Shown one piece after another: positions 44,968 through 52,931 of a stretch of DNA of 64,000 bases. The DNA is from Brevinema_A sp051647245 (GTDB lineage: Bacteria; Spirochaetota; Brevinematia; Brevinematales; Brevinemataceae): contig JBOFDS010000011.1 of assembly GCA_051647245.1 (NCBI GenBank), positions 372,001 to 436,000 of the forward strand, read 5' to 3'. The translations under genes and the position numbers were made by a program. Each line of letters opens with the position of its first letter. Positions within the stretch are counted from its first letter, which is position 1. The notes under the pieces are model-generated. The model was not told where the DNA came from and did no database searches. It saw nothing but the letters and a program-made list of their open reading frames with translations.

Positions 44968-45240
44968 GTGCCTAACATCAAATCAGCTAAAATTAGAGTA
45001 AAGCAAAGCGAAAAAAGACGTATCAGAAATAAAGCGATTAAAACTTTTGTGAGACATCTCAGAAGAAATACAATCAATGCTTTAACAGAAAAAACTTTGG
45101 ATGGAGCAGCAGCATCTGCAGCTCTTAACGAATTCAAAAAGCAAATTGACAAAGCGTGGGCTAAAGGAGTATTACCAAGAAATACTTCTTCCCGTATTAA
45201 GTCTTCCATGGAATTGCTTTACAAAGCTAATTACAACTAA
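44968..45240 (+). CDS. rpsT: 30S ribosomal protein S20
   Basis: The 90-residue basic helical protein reads PNIKSAKIRVKQSEKRRIRNKAIKTF and later KGVLPRNTSSRIKSSM, typical of S20, which binds the 5' domain and helix 44 of 16S rRNA. A TTG at 44953 is in frame, but it begins the TTGGAGGA ribosome binding site. GTG 44968, seven bases after the GGAGGA, is therefore the start. The HU gene follows after 55 bases. Confidence 0.95.
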   Translation: MPNIKSAKIRVKQSEKRRIRNKAIKTFVRHLRRNTINALTEKTLDGAAASAALNEFKKQIDKAWAKGVLPRNTSSRIKSSMELLYKANYN

Positions 45241-45295
45241 ACATAAATGGATATTTCCGAATATCTTTTATTGATAATAAATCGGAGTTGTGGGT

Positions 45296-45607
45296 ATGGG
45301 TAAAAGCAAATTGACCAAACTAGATCTTGTAGATTTAGTTCATTCACATGATGAGGTTTCCGAACTCGGAGTTACCAAGTCACAGGTCACCGTAGTGGTC
45401 TCAAAGTTCATTGAAACATTGAGAAAAGAAATCGAAAAGCTAGATCAAGATGAAAGAATCGAGCTTAGAGGTTTTGGTACTTTCGGGGTTAGAAAACGAA
45501 AAGCTCGTATTGCTAGAAATCCTAAGACTAATGAACGTGTAGATGTACCTGAAAGAAAGTCACCTTACTTCAAATTAGGTAGACACCTAAGATCTATCAA
45601 TAAATAA
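45296..45607 (+). CDS. HU/IHF-family nucleoid DNA-binding protein
   Basis: The 103-residue protein shows the helical dimerisation half (LTKLDLVDLVHSHDEVSELGVTKSQ), followed by IELRGFGTFGVRKRKARIARNPKTNERVDVPER, the beta-arm with the intercalating Pro, and YFKLGRHLRS. HU bends and compacts DNA. Compared with the usual 90 residues it has a short extra head. The in-frame GTG at 45290 is only two bases from CGGAG, so ATG 45296 is preferred. It ends at a strong bidirectional terminator. Confidence 0.93.
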   Translation: MGKSKLTKLDLVDLVHSHDEVSELGVTKSQVTVVVSKFIETLRKEIEKLDQDERIELRGFGTFGVRKRKARIARNPKTNERVDVPERKSPYFKLGRHLRSINK

Positions 45608-45631
45608 ATATCACAAATGTCAATTAATTAT

Positions 45632-45662
45632 AAAAAGGAGCTAAATATAGCTCCTTTTTTTT
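45632..45662. terminator. Bidirectional terminator between HU and nif3 genes
   Basis: AAAAAGGAGCTA (45632-45643), AATA loop, TAGCTCCTTTTT, then further T. It serves both convergent transcripts. Confidence 0.92.
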
Positions 45663-45664
45663 GT

Positions 45665-46420
45665 TTAAAAACCTGTAGGATGGTCTAGAAATTGGTATGT
45701 TAGATGTGGGTATAGAAATTTGAGTTGATTCATTACCGCCCTAACGCCGAATGTTTCGGTTGCATAGTGTCCAGCACAGATCACATTCATTTTTAATTCT
45801 TTTGCATAATGATAAAGTAAGCTATTTGTTTCGCCACTAAATAGAGTGTCTGCACCTTTCTCATGAGCTTCAAAAAGCGCTCTGAGATCAAGAGCAGCTC
45901 CCCCTGAACAGATTGCAACACGTTTGATTTGGGTGGAACCGAAATTCATTTCGGTGATATTTGAGCTGACGAGACTAGCTATTTTTGCCTGAAATTCTTG
46001 GTAAGGAATTGCTTGTTCGTATTCGGCAAAGTAACCGACCTCAAAGAAGATCTCCCCTGTATTTTTCATACCTAATGTATCAATCAGTATAGCATTGTTT
46101 CCAAGCTCATCGTGAAGGTCAAGAGGAAGATGTGAACAATAGAGATTTATTTGATGATCAAAAAGAATCTGAAGACGTTTTTTATCAAAACCTGCGATCT
46201 TATTTAATCCACCCCAAATCAAGCCGTGGTGCGTGATCAAAAAATCAACCTTGTTTTTTGCAGCAGATAGAAGGACTTCTTCAGAGACGTCAACCGCACA
46301 AGCAATCTTTAAGACTTCTTCTTTTCCTTCAAATTGTAAGCCATTAAATGTATGATCTTTAATTTTATGAGGCTCAAGCCACTGATTGAGTTTGTGTACG
46401 AGTTCATGTTGTTTGATCAT
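45665..46420 (-). CDS. NIF3-like dinuclear metal-centre protein
   Basis: The 251-residue protein has the NIF3/YqfO pattern: DHTFNGLQFEGKEE at the start, ACAVDVSEEVL, FLITHHGLIWGG (metal-binding His pair), YCSHLPLDLHDELGNNAIL, VAICSGGAAL and the C-terminal CAGHYATETFGVRAV. Members form toroidal hexamers with two metals per subunit. Some are annotated as GTP cyclohydrolase I type 2, but the biological role is unsettled. Its ATG overlaps the mltG stop (TAATG), so translation is coupled. Confidence 0.9.
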   Translation of the reverse strand: MIKQHELVHKLNQWLEPHKIKDHTFNGLQFEGKEEVLKIACAVDVSEEVLLSAAKNKVDFLITHHGLIWGGLNKIAGFDKKRLQILFDHQINLYCSHLPLDLHDELGNNAILIDTLGMKNTGEIFFEVGYFAEYEQAIPYQEFQAKIASLVSSNITEMNFGSTQIKRVAICSGGAALDLRALFEAHEKGADTLFSGETNSLLYHYAKELKMNVICAGHYATETFGVRAVMNQLKFLYPHLTYQFLDHPTGF

Positions 46421-47484
46421 TAGCGACCTCTTTTATAATCAACCCATTTTCGCACAGCAGCATTGTGATCTTCTAGGTTTGAAGAATAAGTGTGTGAACC
46501 ATCCGGATCTCTGACAAAATATAAAAAGTTATGCTCAACAGGATTCAAAACAGCATCAATAGCATCTTTACCTGGGCTAGCAATAGGATGTGGTGGTAAA
46601 CCTCTACGTGCATAGGTATTATAAGGTGAAGGCCAGGGTGGACGTAGGTGTTTACTTCTAATATTTCCACGGTATTCATTATCAAGGATCAAGGCATAGA
46701 TTAATGTCGGATCTGCCTGCATACGCATATTTTGGATAATACGGTTACTGTAAACTCCAGCAACTTCCGGCATTTCTTCAATACTTCCAGCTTCTTTTTG
46801 GACAATAGACGCAAAGACAATCAAACGATGTAAAGACATACTTTGTTGAGCGGCTTTTTCTTCGTAACGTTGAGTTTTGACAACTTGTTTGAAGCGTTTT
46901 GTCATCGTATTAACAACATCAAATGCTGACATATTTGACTGTAAATGATAGGTGTCTGGATAGAGATATCCTTCGATCATGGGTGGTGCAGGGTAGGGAG
47001 CGGCAAATTTATGTCCATTATAATCAGAGAAACGATGGACGGTTTGGATAGGCTCAGAAGCTAAAGTAGGTATACCAAATTCTTGAAACCATTTTTTATC
47101 AGAGACTTCAGCAAAGAAATCTTCAGCGCCAACAACGCCTTTATCTTCTAAAAGAGCTGCGATTTCAAATAAATTTAGTCCTTCTTTGATAATAACAGAG
47201 AATCCTCTGCCTTTTCCAGAACCAATGATTTTTAAAATATTAGCGTAAGAAGTTTTTGCGGGAATAACATATTCTCCGAACTTCACACTTTTCTCTTTGC
47301 CTGTTATTTTGGCAATCAAACGAAATTTGAATGCATCTTTAATGATTTTTTGTTCTTCTAAATTTCTCGCGACTTTGTGGATGGATTCTCCTCTTTTGAC
47401 TTCAAAAGGTACAGCATCTTTGTTAATAGATCGTCCACAAGAAACAAAAAGTAGAGTTACACTAAGCAAAAGCAATTTTCTCAT
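46420..47484 (-). CDS. mltG: Endolytic transglycosylase MltG, predicted lipoprotein
   Basis: MltG cuts nascent peptidoglycan strands and so limits their length. The YceG-like domain is clear: FEVKRGESIHKVARNLEEQ near the start, VIIKEGLNLFEIAALLEDKG, EGYLYPDTYHLQ, the catalytic Glu in ASIVQKEAG, VYSNRIIQNMRMQADPTLIYAL, and NTYARRGLPPHPIASPGKDAI. Unlike the usual single-pass form, it starts MRKLLLLSVTLLFVSCGRS with a lipobox-like FVSC, so a lipid anchor is predicted. An in-frame ATG six codons earlier lacks a site, while GGAGG sits six bases before ATG 47484. An extended -10 (TGCTATAAT) lies upstream. Confidence 0.93.
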   Translation of the reverse strand: MRKLLLLSVTLLFVSCGRSINKDAVPFEVKRGESIHKVARNLEEQKIIKDAFKFRLIAKITGKEKSVKFGEYVIPAKTSYANILKIIGSGKGRGFSVIIKEGLNLFEIAALLEDKGVVGAEDFFAEVSDKKWFQEFGIPTLASEPIQTVHRFSDYNGHKFAAPYPAPPMIEGYLYPDTYHLQSNMSAFDVVNTMTKRFKQVVKTQRYEEKAAQQSMSLHRLIVFASIVQKEAGSIEEMPEVAGVYSNRIIQNMRMQADPTLIYALILDNEYRGNIRSKHLRPPWPSPYNTYARRGLPPHPIASPGKDAIDAVLNPVEHNFLYFVRDPDGSHTYSSNLEDHNAAVRKWVDYKRGR

Positions 47485-47538
47485 AATGAGCCTCCGTTGC
47501 ATAATCCTCTATATTATAGCATAAATTTCAAATTAATG

Positions 47539-47566
47539 AAAAAAAAAGCCTCAAAAAATGAGGCTT
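47539..47566 (-). terminator. Terminator of the DksA-like gene
   Basis: On the minus strand AAGCCTCA, a TTTTT loop and TGAGGCTT are followed by a long T-run, directly after the stop codon. Confidence 0.88.
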
Positions 47567-47572
47567 AATTTT

Positions 47573-47905
47573 TTATTTCATGTGTTCTTTACATGTTTCT
47601 GCATAAGGGATAGCTTCTAAGCGTTCAAACTCAATATAATTTTCACATACTGAGCATTTACCGAAGATTCCATCTTCGATACGCTTAATTGCGCGATCGA
47701 TTTTTTCAAGTGTTAATTTTTGAGAGGAAGTCAATCCTTCACTCACAGAAACATAGGTGACAGCTTCAGCTTTGTCAGCAAGGTCTCCAGAGACATTGAA
47801 GGGACTCTTTTCGTCAGCGATTTCGCCTTGAATGGTTTCAACCAAATCTTCTCTTAGCTCAAGTAATTGAGCGTAAAAAACTTTTGTTTGTTCATCGGTA
47901 AACAT
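47573..47905 (-). CDS. DksA/TraR-type zinc-finger protein
   Basis: The 110-residue protein has an N-terminal coiled coil (EQTKVFYAQLLELREDLVETIQ) with the acidic tip region, and a C-terminal zinc finger CSVCENYIEFERLEAIPYAETCKEH. The finger pattern is CxxC-x17-CxxH instead of four cysteines. DksA proteins bind the secondary channel of RNA polymerase and sensitise it to ppGpp; short members with similar architecture occur widely. ATG 47944 is in frame, but AAAGGAGGTAG is placed for ATG 47905, the start used here. Confidence 0.88.
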   Translation of the reverse strand: MFTDEQTKVFYAQLLELREDLVETIQGEIADEKSPFNVSGDLADKAEAVTYVSVSEGLTSSQKLTLEKIDRAIKRIEDGIFGKCSVCENYIEFERLEAIPYAETCKEHMK

Positions 47906-47939
47906 AGTTGCTACCTCCTTTTGAGTATTAGAGGCATTT

Positions 47940-47969
47940 ATCATACAAATATTATTAATTCATTGTAAA
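47940..47969 (-). promoter_or_regulatory. Promoter of the DksA-like gene
   Basis: Minus strand: TTTACA (47969-47964), 18 bases, TATGAT (47945-47940) preceded by TG. Confidence 0.6.
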
Positions 47970-47988
47970 GATAGTTATGCCAATTAGC

Positions 47989-48246
47989 TTAGTTGCTTGC
48001 AGCAATTACACTAACGAATGTTCTTCCTCTTTTGTGAGAGAAAGATACCACTCCATCTTTAAGTGCGAACAAGGTGTCATCGCCACCTCTTTGCACATCA
48101 ATACCAGCATGATATTTGGTTCCGCGTTGACGGATGATGATGTTTCCGGCTTTAACCACTTCACCACCAAATTTTTTCACACCAAGTCTTTTCGAAATAC
48201 TATCGCGACCGTTCTTGGCCGATCCACCAGCTTTTTTTGATGCCAT
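47989..48246 (-). CDS. rpmA: 50S ribosomal protein L27
   Basis: The 85-residue protein begins MASKKAGGSAKNGRDSISKRLGVKK and has IIRQRGTKYHAG and VSFSHKRGR, all typical. The flexible N-terminus reaches the peptidyl-transferase centre. No cleavable extension of the Firmicutes kind is present: an in-frame TAG occurs seven codons upstream of the ATG. This is odd because the neighbouring gene encodes Prp, the protease that removes such an extension. GGAGG lies before the start, overlapping the prp 3' end. Confidence 0.96.
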   Translation of the reverse strand: MASKKAGGSAKNGRDSISKRLGVKKFGGEVVKAGNIIIRQRGTKYHAGIDVQRGGDDTLFALKDGVVSFSHKRGRTFVSVIAASN

Positions 48247-48247
48247 T

Positions 48248-48544
48248 TTAAAATCCTCCGATTTCTAAGGTCAATTCTGTGGGGTATTGTTGCTTCAAGG
48301 ATTTTAATCCAATCATAAGATGAGTTACAAGTATTAAAGAAACCTCCGTTTTAGGAATCGTCCCTTCAAGCACTCCTTCCCTATAAGGAATGTTTAAATC
48401 TTCAAGGGCTTTTTCTGTCAAACGAAATGTCTCAGCAAGAACAGACACACCTGCGCAAACAATACTATTTCCTTTGGTTCCACTATGACCGATAACTTTA
48501 AGATAAAAGTTATCTGAATACTCTTTTAGAGTAACCTCTATCAT
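48248..48544 (-). CDS. prp: Ribosomal-processing cysteine protease Prp (YsxB family)
   Basis: The 98-residue protein carries the family's His-Cys pair: H20 in VIGHSGTKG and C30 in SIVCAGVSVLAET. It has the usual place between rplU and rpmA. In Staphylococcus and relatives Prp removes an N-terminal peptide from L27. Here the L27 gene shows no such peptide, so either Prp has another substrate or its role is not proteolysis of L27. Its start overlaps the rplU stop (TAATG). Confidence 0.9.
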   Translation of the reverse strand: MIEVTLKEYSDNFYLKVIGHSGTKGNSIVCAGVSVLAETFRLTEKALEDLNIPYREGVLEGTIPKTEVSLILVTHLMIGLKSLKQQYPTELTLEIGGF

Positions 48545-48855
48545 TACTTCTTGATGTCAAGAATCTTGATAAGAGTGAATTTTTGTCTGTGACCAGTTTT
48601 TTTGTGATAATTTGTTTTATTTTTATACTTAAAAACTGTAAGTTTTTTGCCTTTTACTTCAGGTTCTACAATTTCTGCTTCAACAGTAGCAGATAAGTAC
48701 GGAGCACCGATTTCTGTATTACCATTATCATTGATCATGGTAACTTTGTCAAAATCGACCTTTGCACCTTTCTCGCTAGTCATTAAATTAACAAGAAATT
48801 CCGAACCTTTTTCAGCTTTGTGAGATTGTCCACCAATTTCGACGATTGCGTACAT
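48544..48855 (-). CDS. rplU: 50S ribosomal protein L21
   Basis: The 103-residue protein starts MYAIVEIGGQSHKAEKGSEFLV and includes GAPYLSATVEAEIVEPEVKGKKLTVFKYKNKTNYHKKTGHRQKFT, typical of L21, which binds 23S rRNA. It is first in the rplU-prp-rpmA operon, read from a consensus promoter and a 5' leader with a hairpin. Confidence 0.96.
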   Translation of the reverse strand: MYAIVEIGGQSHKAEKGSEFLVNLMTSEKGAKVDFDKVTMINDNGNTEIGAPYLSATVEAEIVEPEVKGKKLTVFKYKNKTNYHKKTGHRQKFTLIKILDIKK

Positions 48856-48881
48856 TTAAATTCTCCTGATTTAGGTTTCCG

Positions 48882-48910
48882 CTAATTATTAATGAATGGA
48901 AAATAATTAG
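48882..48910 (-). promoter_or_regulatory. Hairpin in the rplU 5' leader
   Basis: A perfect 9-bp inverted repeat (CTAATTATT / AATAATTAG) with an 11-base loop lies between the promoter and the rplU start. It may be an autoregulatory ribosomal-protein leader or simply an mRNA structure; not a terminator (no T-run). Confidence 0.4.
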
Positions 48911-48927
48911 AGGGATATTCAAAGCAA

Positions 48928-48956
48928 ATTATAGAACATTTCTATTGTTTTGTCAA
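48928..48956 (-). promoter_or_regulatory. Promoter of the rplU operon
   Basis: Full consensus on the minus strand: TTGACA (48956-48951), 17 bases, TATAAT (48933-48928). Confidence 0.9.
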
Positions 48957-48996
48957 TATCTAAACCCATTTTTTTAATTCAAAACTTATGATTTTT

Positions 48997-50502
48997 CTAT
49001 CTTTGCGCAAGAAGTCTATCCAAAATACGATACTGTAGAGACTCACTGATGTGAATCTCATTAATCGTTTCTTGATTGTCGAGATCAGCGATCGTGCGAG
49101 CACATTTGATGATCTTGTGGTAAGATCGAAGGGAAAGATTTAATTTGTCCATTGCCATTTTGAGGATCTCTTTTGCAGTGTTTGTTAAGGGGCAATATTT
49201 CTCGACCAAGCTTGGTGTCATCTCAGAATTTAAGGAAATTGTTTCATCCTTAAAACGTTCTTCTTGGATCTGACGTGCTTTTTTTACACGTTTCAAAATC
49301 ATCTCTGATGCCTCCCCTTTTTTGGAGGCGTCAAGCTTGTCATAAGGAACGTGCCCGACTTGAATGTGCATATCAATCCTGTCAAGAAAAGGGTGTGAGA
49401 ATTTCTTAATAAGACGCTCCATAGCATCTGCATCCCAAGAATCTTCCATATTGCCTTTGACCCCTTTGGATGGGTTCATTGCTCCGATAAGCATGAATTT
49501 TGCAGGGAATTCCACCGCTCCTTCTGCACGAGAGATCACAATCTTATGCTCCTCAAGAGGTTGTCGAAGAACTTGCAATACAGAACTATGAAACTCCTGC
49601 ATCTCGTCCAAAAATAAAATCCCATGATGTGCCAAACTAATCTCACCAGGCTTAGGAATACGTCCCCCACCCACAATGGACACATCAGATGCGGTGTGGT
49701 GAGGAGCTCGGAAGGAGCGTTGTTTACGGAGAGGTGCTTCACCAAGCATCCCACTCACGCTGTATATTTTTGATACTTCGAGAGATTCTTTGTGACTCAT
49801 TTCAGGCATAATCGATAACAATCTCTTCGCTAACATTGTCTTACCTGTTCCTGGAGGCCCCAACATTAACATATTATGACCACCAGATGCAGCAATTTCC
49901 AAAGCTCTTTTTGCGCTTTCTTGCCCTTTAACATCACTAAAACAACCTAGGTGCTGTTTTTCGTCTCTGATTTGAGGAAGAACAATTTTTTGAGGACTAG
50001 CTGTTCCAGATAAAATATCAAAGGCCTCTTTCAAGCTGTCCACGCCAATGATTTCGATCTCGTCCATAAGGGAGGCTTCAGGAGCATTATCCATAGGACA
50101 AATAAACTTCTTAAAGCCTTGTTCTTTGGCATGACCTGCAAGTAATAAAGCGCCATTGATCGCTCGTAATTGACCATCTAAGGAGAGCTCACCTACAATA
50201 AAAGTATCTTTAGAGATTTCGAGATCTGATTCTTCAGAAAGGATCCCCAAAGCAATCGCTAAATCAAAAATTGTCCCAATCTTCTTCACCCCAGCTGGAG
50301 CAAGGTTGATGATGATCTGTTTTCCAGGGAAATGAAATCCTGAATTAACGATGGCTGCTTCGACACGTTTTGTGGATTCTTTGACAGTAGTACTGGGAAG
50401 ACCAACAATCTCAAAACTTTTGAGTTTGGATCTAATGTCTACTTCAATTTCTATAGATAGCGTCTCTAAGCCCAAAAATGCTCCTGAAAATAAACGTGTC
50501 AT
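48997..50502 (-). CDS. YifB/ComM-family Mg-chelatase-like AAA ATPase
   Basis: The protein (501 aa from the chosen start) has an N-terminal Lon-protease-like fold (LETLSIEIEVDIRSKLKSFEIVGLPSTTVKES), a central AAA module with Walker A LGPPGTGKTMLAKRLLS, Walker B GILFLDEMQEF, and RAPHHTASDVSIVGGG, and a C-terminal Mg_chelatase_C part. ComM-type members are branch-migration helicases that help integrate transformed DNA. The frame opens 21 codons earlier, but MTRLFSGAFLGLE is the family's usual start and AAGGAGT lies before ATG 50502. Confidence 0.92.
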   Translation of the reverse strand: MTRLFSGAFLGLETLSIEIEVDIRSKLKSFEIVGLPSTTVKESTKRVEAAIVNSGFHFPGKQIIINLAPAGVKKIGTIFDLAIALGILSEESDLEISKDTFIVGELSLDGQLRAINGALLLAGHAKEQGFKKFICPMDNAPEASLMDEIEIIGVDSLKEAFDILSGTASPQKIVLPQIRDEKQHLGCFSDVKGQESAKRALEIAASGGHNMLMLGPPGTGKTMLAKRLLSIMPEMSHKESLEVSKIYSVSGMLGEAPLRKQRSFRAPHHTASDVSIVGGGRIPKPGEISLAHHGILFLDEMQEFHSSVLQVLRQPLEEHKIVISRAEGAVEFPAKFMLIGAMNPSKGVKGNMEDSWDADAMERLIKKFSHPFLDRIDMHIQVGHVPYDKLDASKKGEASEMILKRVKKARQIQEERFKDETISLNSEMTPSLVEKYCPLTNTAKEILKMAMDKLNLSLRSYHKIIKCARTIADLDNQETINEIHISESLQYRILDRLLAQR

Positions 50503-50530
50503 AAAGCGATACTCCTTGATTTGTATTGAT

Positions 50531-50559
50531 ATTATAAAAGCGAATGGAATTTCCGTCAA
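50531..50559 (-). promoter_or_regulatory. Promoter of the yifB-like gene
   Basis: Minus strand: TTGACG (50559-50554), 17 bases, TATAAT (50536-50531). Confidence 0.86.
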
Positions 50560-50611
50560 TCCCAAAAGTCTATCTTATTTTTCTTTTTTAAAGAAAAGAG
50601 TGAAAAAAATC

Positions 50612-50641
50612 TTGACTATTTTTATGAACTAAACTTATAAT
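50612..50641 (+). promoter_or_regulatory. Promoter of topA
   Basis: TTGACT (50612-50617), 18 bases, TATAAT (50636-50641); same boxes and spacing as the rpsT promoter. The untranslated leader would be about 100 bases. Confidence 0.82.
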
Positions 50642-50745
50642 GAACAAATGTTTATTTTCATGTAAAAGAGATGAATAAGTTTATTTGTTTGTTATTTAAT
50701 GATTTATGAATAAAATGATATTCAATCTGTAGGCAGGAGAAAGTT

Positions 50746-52911
50746 ATGGCTACCGCAAAAAAGAAAGCAAGCTCCAAAAAAACTTCATCAAAATTAACCA
50801 AACTTATCATTGTCGAGTCCCCATCCAAAGCAACTACACTCAAAAAATATCTAGGCTCTGCCTATACCGTGAAAGCATCTGCAGGGCATTTGATCGATCT
50901 CCCAAAATCAACAATGGGGATCGATACGGAAACTTTTGAGCCTCGCTATATTGTGATGCGTGATCGTAGCAATGTTATGAAAGACCTCGTCGAGGGAGCA
51001 AAGCATGCTTCCGAAATTTATCTTGCATCTGACCCTGATCGTGAGGGTGAGGCGATTGCGTCTCATTTGAAAAATTATTTTGAAGAAAAAGTCTTACCAA
51101 AACTCAAAAGGACTGTTCCCATTTATCGTATCCGATTTAGTGAGATCACGAAAGACGCTGTTCTCAAAGCTGTTTCTGAGCCTTCTGAGATTACGACATC
51201 TCTTGTTGATGCGCAGCAAGGGCGTCGTGTGATCGATAGACTTTTTGGTTATAGTCTTAGCCCACTTCTTTGGAAAAAGGTCAAAGGCAAACTTTCCGCT
51301 GGTCGTGTGCAATCTACCGTGCTCCGTCTTATTGTTGAGCGTGAAAAAGAAATCCAAAAATTCACACCACAAGAGTATTGGGATTTAGAAGTTTCACTCA
51401 CCCACCAAAAAAATAATTTTCTTGCATCTTTGAACAAAATCGGTGATAAGAGAGTTGTTTCTCCCTCTGAATTTGAAAAAGAAAATCTTCATCATGTGAT
51501 CCGCTCTCAAAAAGAAATGGACGCTATCATTGCAGATCTTTCTAAGAGTCAATTTATCGTCAAAGAACATAAGGTCTCCTCTTCTTTCACGAAGGCGGCG
51601 GCACCTTTCATTACCAGTACGTTACAACAAACGGCAAACAATCTCCTCGGCTGGCCAACCGCTAAAACAATGCGTGCTGCTCAGGAATTATATGAAGGTA
51701 TTGATCTTGGGAAGACGCGTACAGGTTTGATTACTTATATGCGTACAGACTCCACAAGGATCTCTCCAATCGCTGCCAAAGAAGCAAAAGACTATATTCA
51801 AGAGAATTTCGGTAAGGAATATCTTCCAGAAAGTCCTAATTTCTTTTCTAATAAAAAAAATTCACAAGATGCCCACGAGGCAATTCGTCCCACAAATATA
51901 GCTTTGTCTCCTGAAGATATCAAAGAATATCTTTCTGCAGACCAATATAAGCTTTATAATTTGATTTGGCGTCGTTTTATGGCATCTCAAATGACAAAAG
52001 TCGAACGTGAAGTACAATCTCTCTCTCTTGAAGCTCAGCAATATCTTTTTACCACTTCAGGATCTCGTGTTGTGTTTGATGGCTTTCAAAAAGTATGGAA
52101 TTTTTCTTCCGACAAAAAAGCCGACAAAAATCCTCCCAATCTTGAAGTAGGGGTTGCAGTAACTTGTAAAAAAATGGATCCTGAGCAAAAATTCACACAA
52201 CCTCCAGCACGTTATTCTGAGGCTTCTTTGGTCAAGACGATGGAAGAGCTCGGGATTGGTCGCCCTTCTACCTATGCTCCAACAATTATGACCTTGACAA
52301 AACGTTACTATGCCAAGAAAAATGCCAAATCTCTCGTTCCTACAGAGCTTGGGATTGCTGTGAATAAACTTCTTACAGATAATTTTGATGATCTTATTAA
52401 TGCCAAATTCACGGCACAGATGGAAGAAAATCTTGATGCTGTTGAAGAAAAAGAATTGCCATGGAAGGAAGTCGTAAAAGAATTTTATCTTCCTTTTAAT
52501 AAGAAAATCGAAGATGCCTTTGAGAAGATTGATTCCATCAAGGGAGCTTTCGATGAGGCAACAGACCAAATTTGTGAAAAATGTAACTGTCCTATGGTGA
52601 AAAAACTTGGCAAGTACGGATATTTCCTTGCTTGTTCTGGTTGGCCAAATTGTTCCAATGCACAACCCATTCCTTTTGGAACTTGTCCAAAATGTGGAGA
52701 AGGTTCTGTTGTTGAAAAACGTGGTGGGCGTCGTGGAAGTTTTTACTCTTGTACCCGTTACCCAGAATGTGATTTCCTCACAAACTCCAAACCATCAGGT
52801 AAAGTCTGTCCTAACGATAAATCTCCATTGTTCTTTGATTCTGGATCTAAGGGGATGATAAAATGTCTCAAAGAAGGCTGTGAACACACAGAAGTGTATT
52901 CAGAAGAATAA
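50746..52911 (+). CDS. topA: DNA topoisomerase I
   Basis: The 721-residue type IA enzyme relaxes negative supercoils. After a Lys/Ser-rich head comes the TOPRIM domain (LIIVESPSKATTLKKYLG; ASDPDREGEAIASHL), then the gate domains with the catalytic tyrosine Y331 in TYMRTDSTR, and QDAHEAIRPTN. The C-terminus has zinc-ribbon repeats: CEKCNCPMVKKLGKYGYFLACSGWPNC, CPKCGEGSVVEKRGGRRGSFYSCTRYPEC, and a degenerate third unit CPNDKSPLFF...CLKEGC. GGAG precedes the ATG. Two unknown genes follow closely. Confidence 0.96.
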   Translation: MATAKKKASSKKTSSKLTKLIIVESPSKATTLKKYLGSAYTVKASAGHLIDLPKSTMGIDTETFEPRYIVMRDRSNVMKDLVEGAKHASEIYLASDPDREGEAIASHLKNYFEEKVLPKLKRTVPIYRIRFSEITKDAVLKAVSEPSEITTSLVDAQQGRRVIDRLFGYSLSPLLWKKVKGKLSAGRVQSTVLRLIVEREKEIQKFTPQEYWDLEVSLTHQKNNFLASLNKIGDKRVVSPSEFEKENLHHVIRSQKEMDAIIADLSKSQFIVKEHKVSSSFTKAAAPFITSTLQQTANNLLGWPTAKTMRAAQELYEGIDLGKTRTGLITYMRTDSTRISPIAAKEAKDYIQENFGKEYLPESPNFFSNKKNSQDAHEAIRPTNIALSPEDIKEYLSADQYKLYNLIWRRFMASQMTKVEREVQSLSLEAQQYLFTTSGSRVVFDGFQKVWNFSSDKKADKNPPNLEVGVAVTCKKMDPEQKFTQPPARYSEASLVKTMEELGIGRPSTYAPTIMTLTKRYYAKKNAKSLVPTELGIAVNKLLTDNFDDLINAKFTAQMEENLDAVEEKELPWKEVVKEFYLPFNKKIEDAFEKIDSIKGAFDEATDQICEKCNCPMVKKLGKYGYFLACSGWPNCSNAQPIPFGTCPKCGEGSVVEKRGGRRGSFYSCTRYPECDFLTNSKPSGKVCPNDKSPLFFDSGSKGMIKCLKEGCEHTEVYSEE

Positions 52912-52931
52912 TTTTTCTAAAATGGTGACCT

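Noticed and set aside
52057..52665. Open frame of 202 codons antisense to topA
   Set aside because: No recognisable domain or initiation signal; explained by topA codon use.
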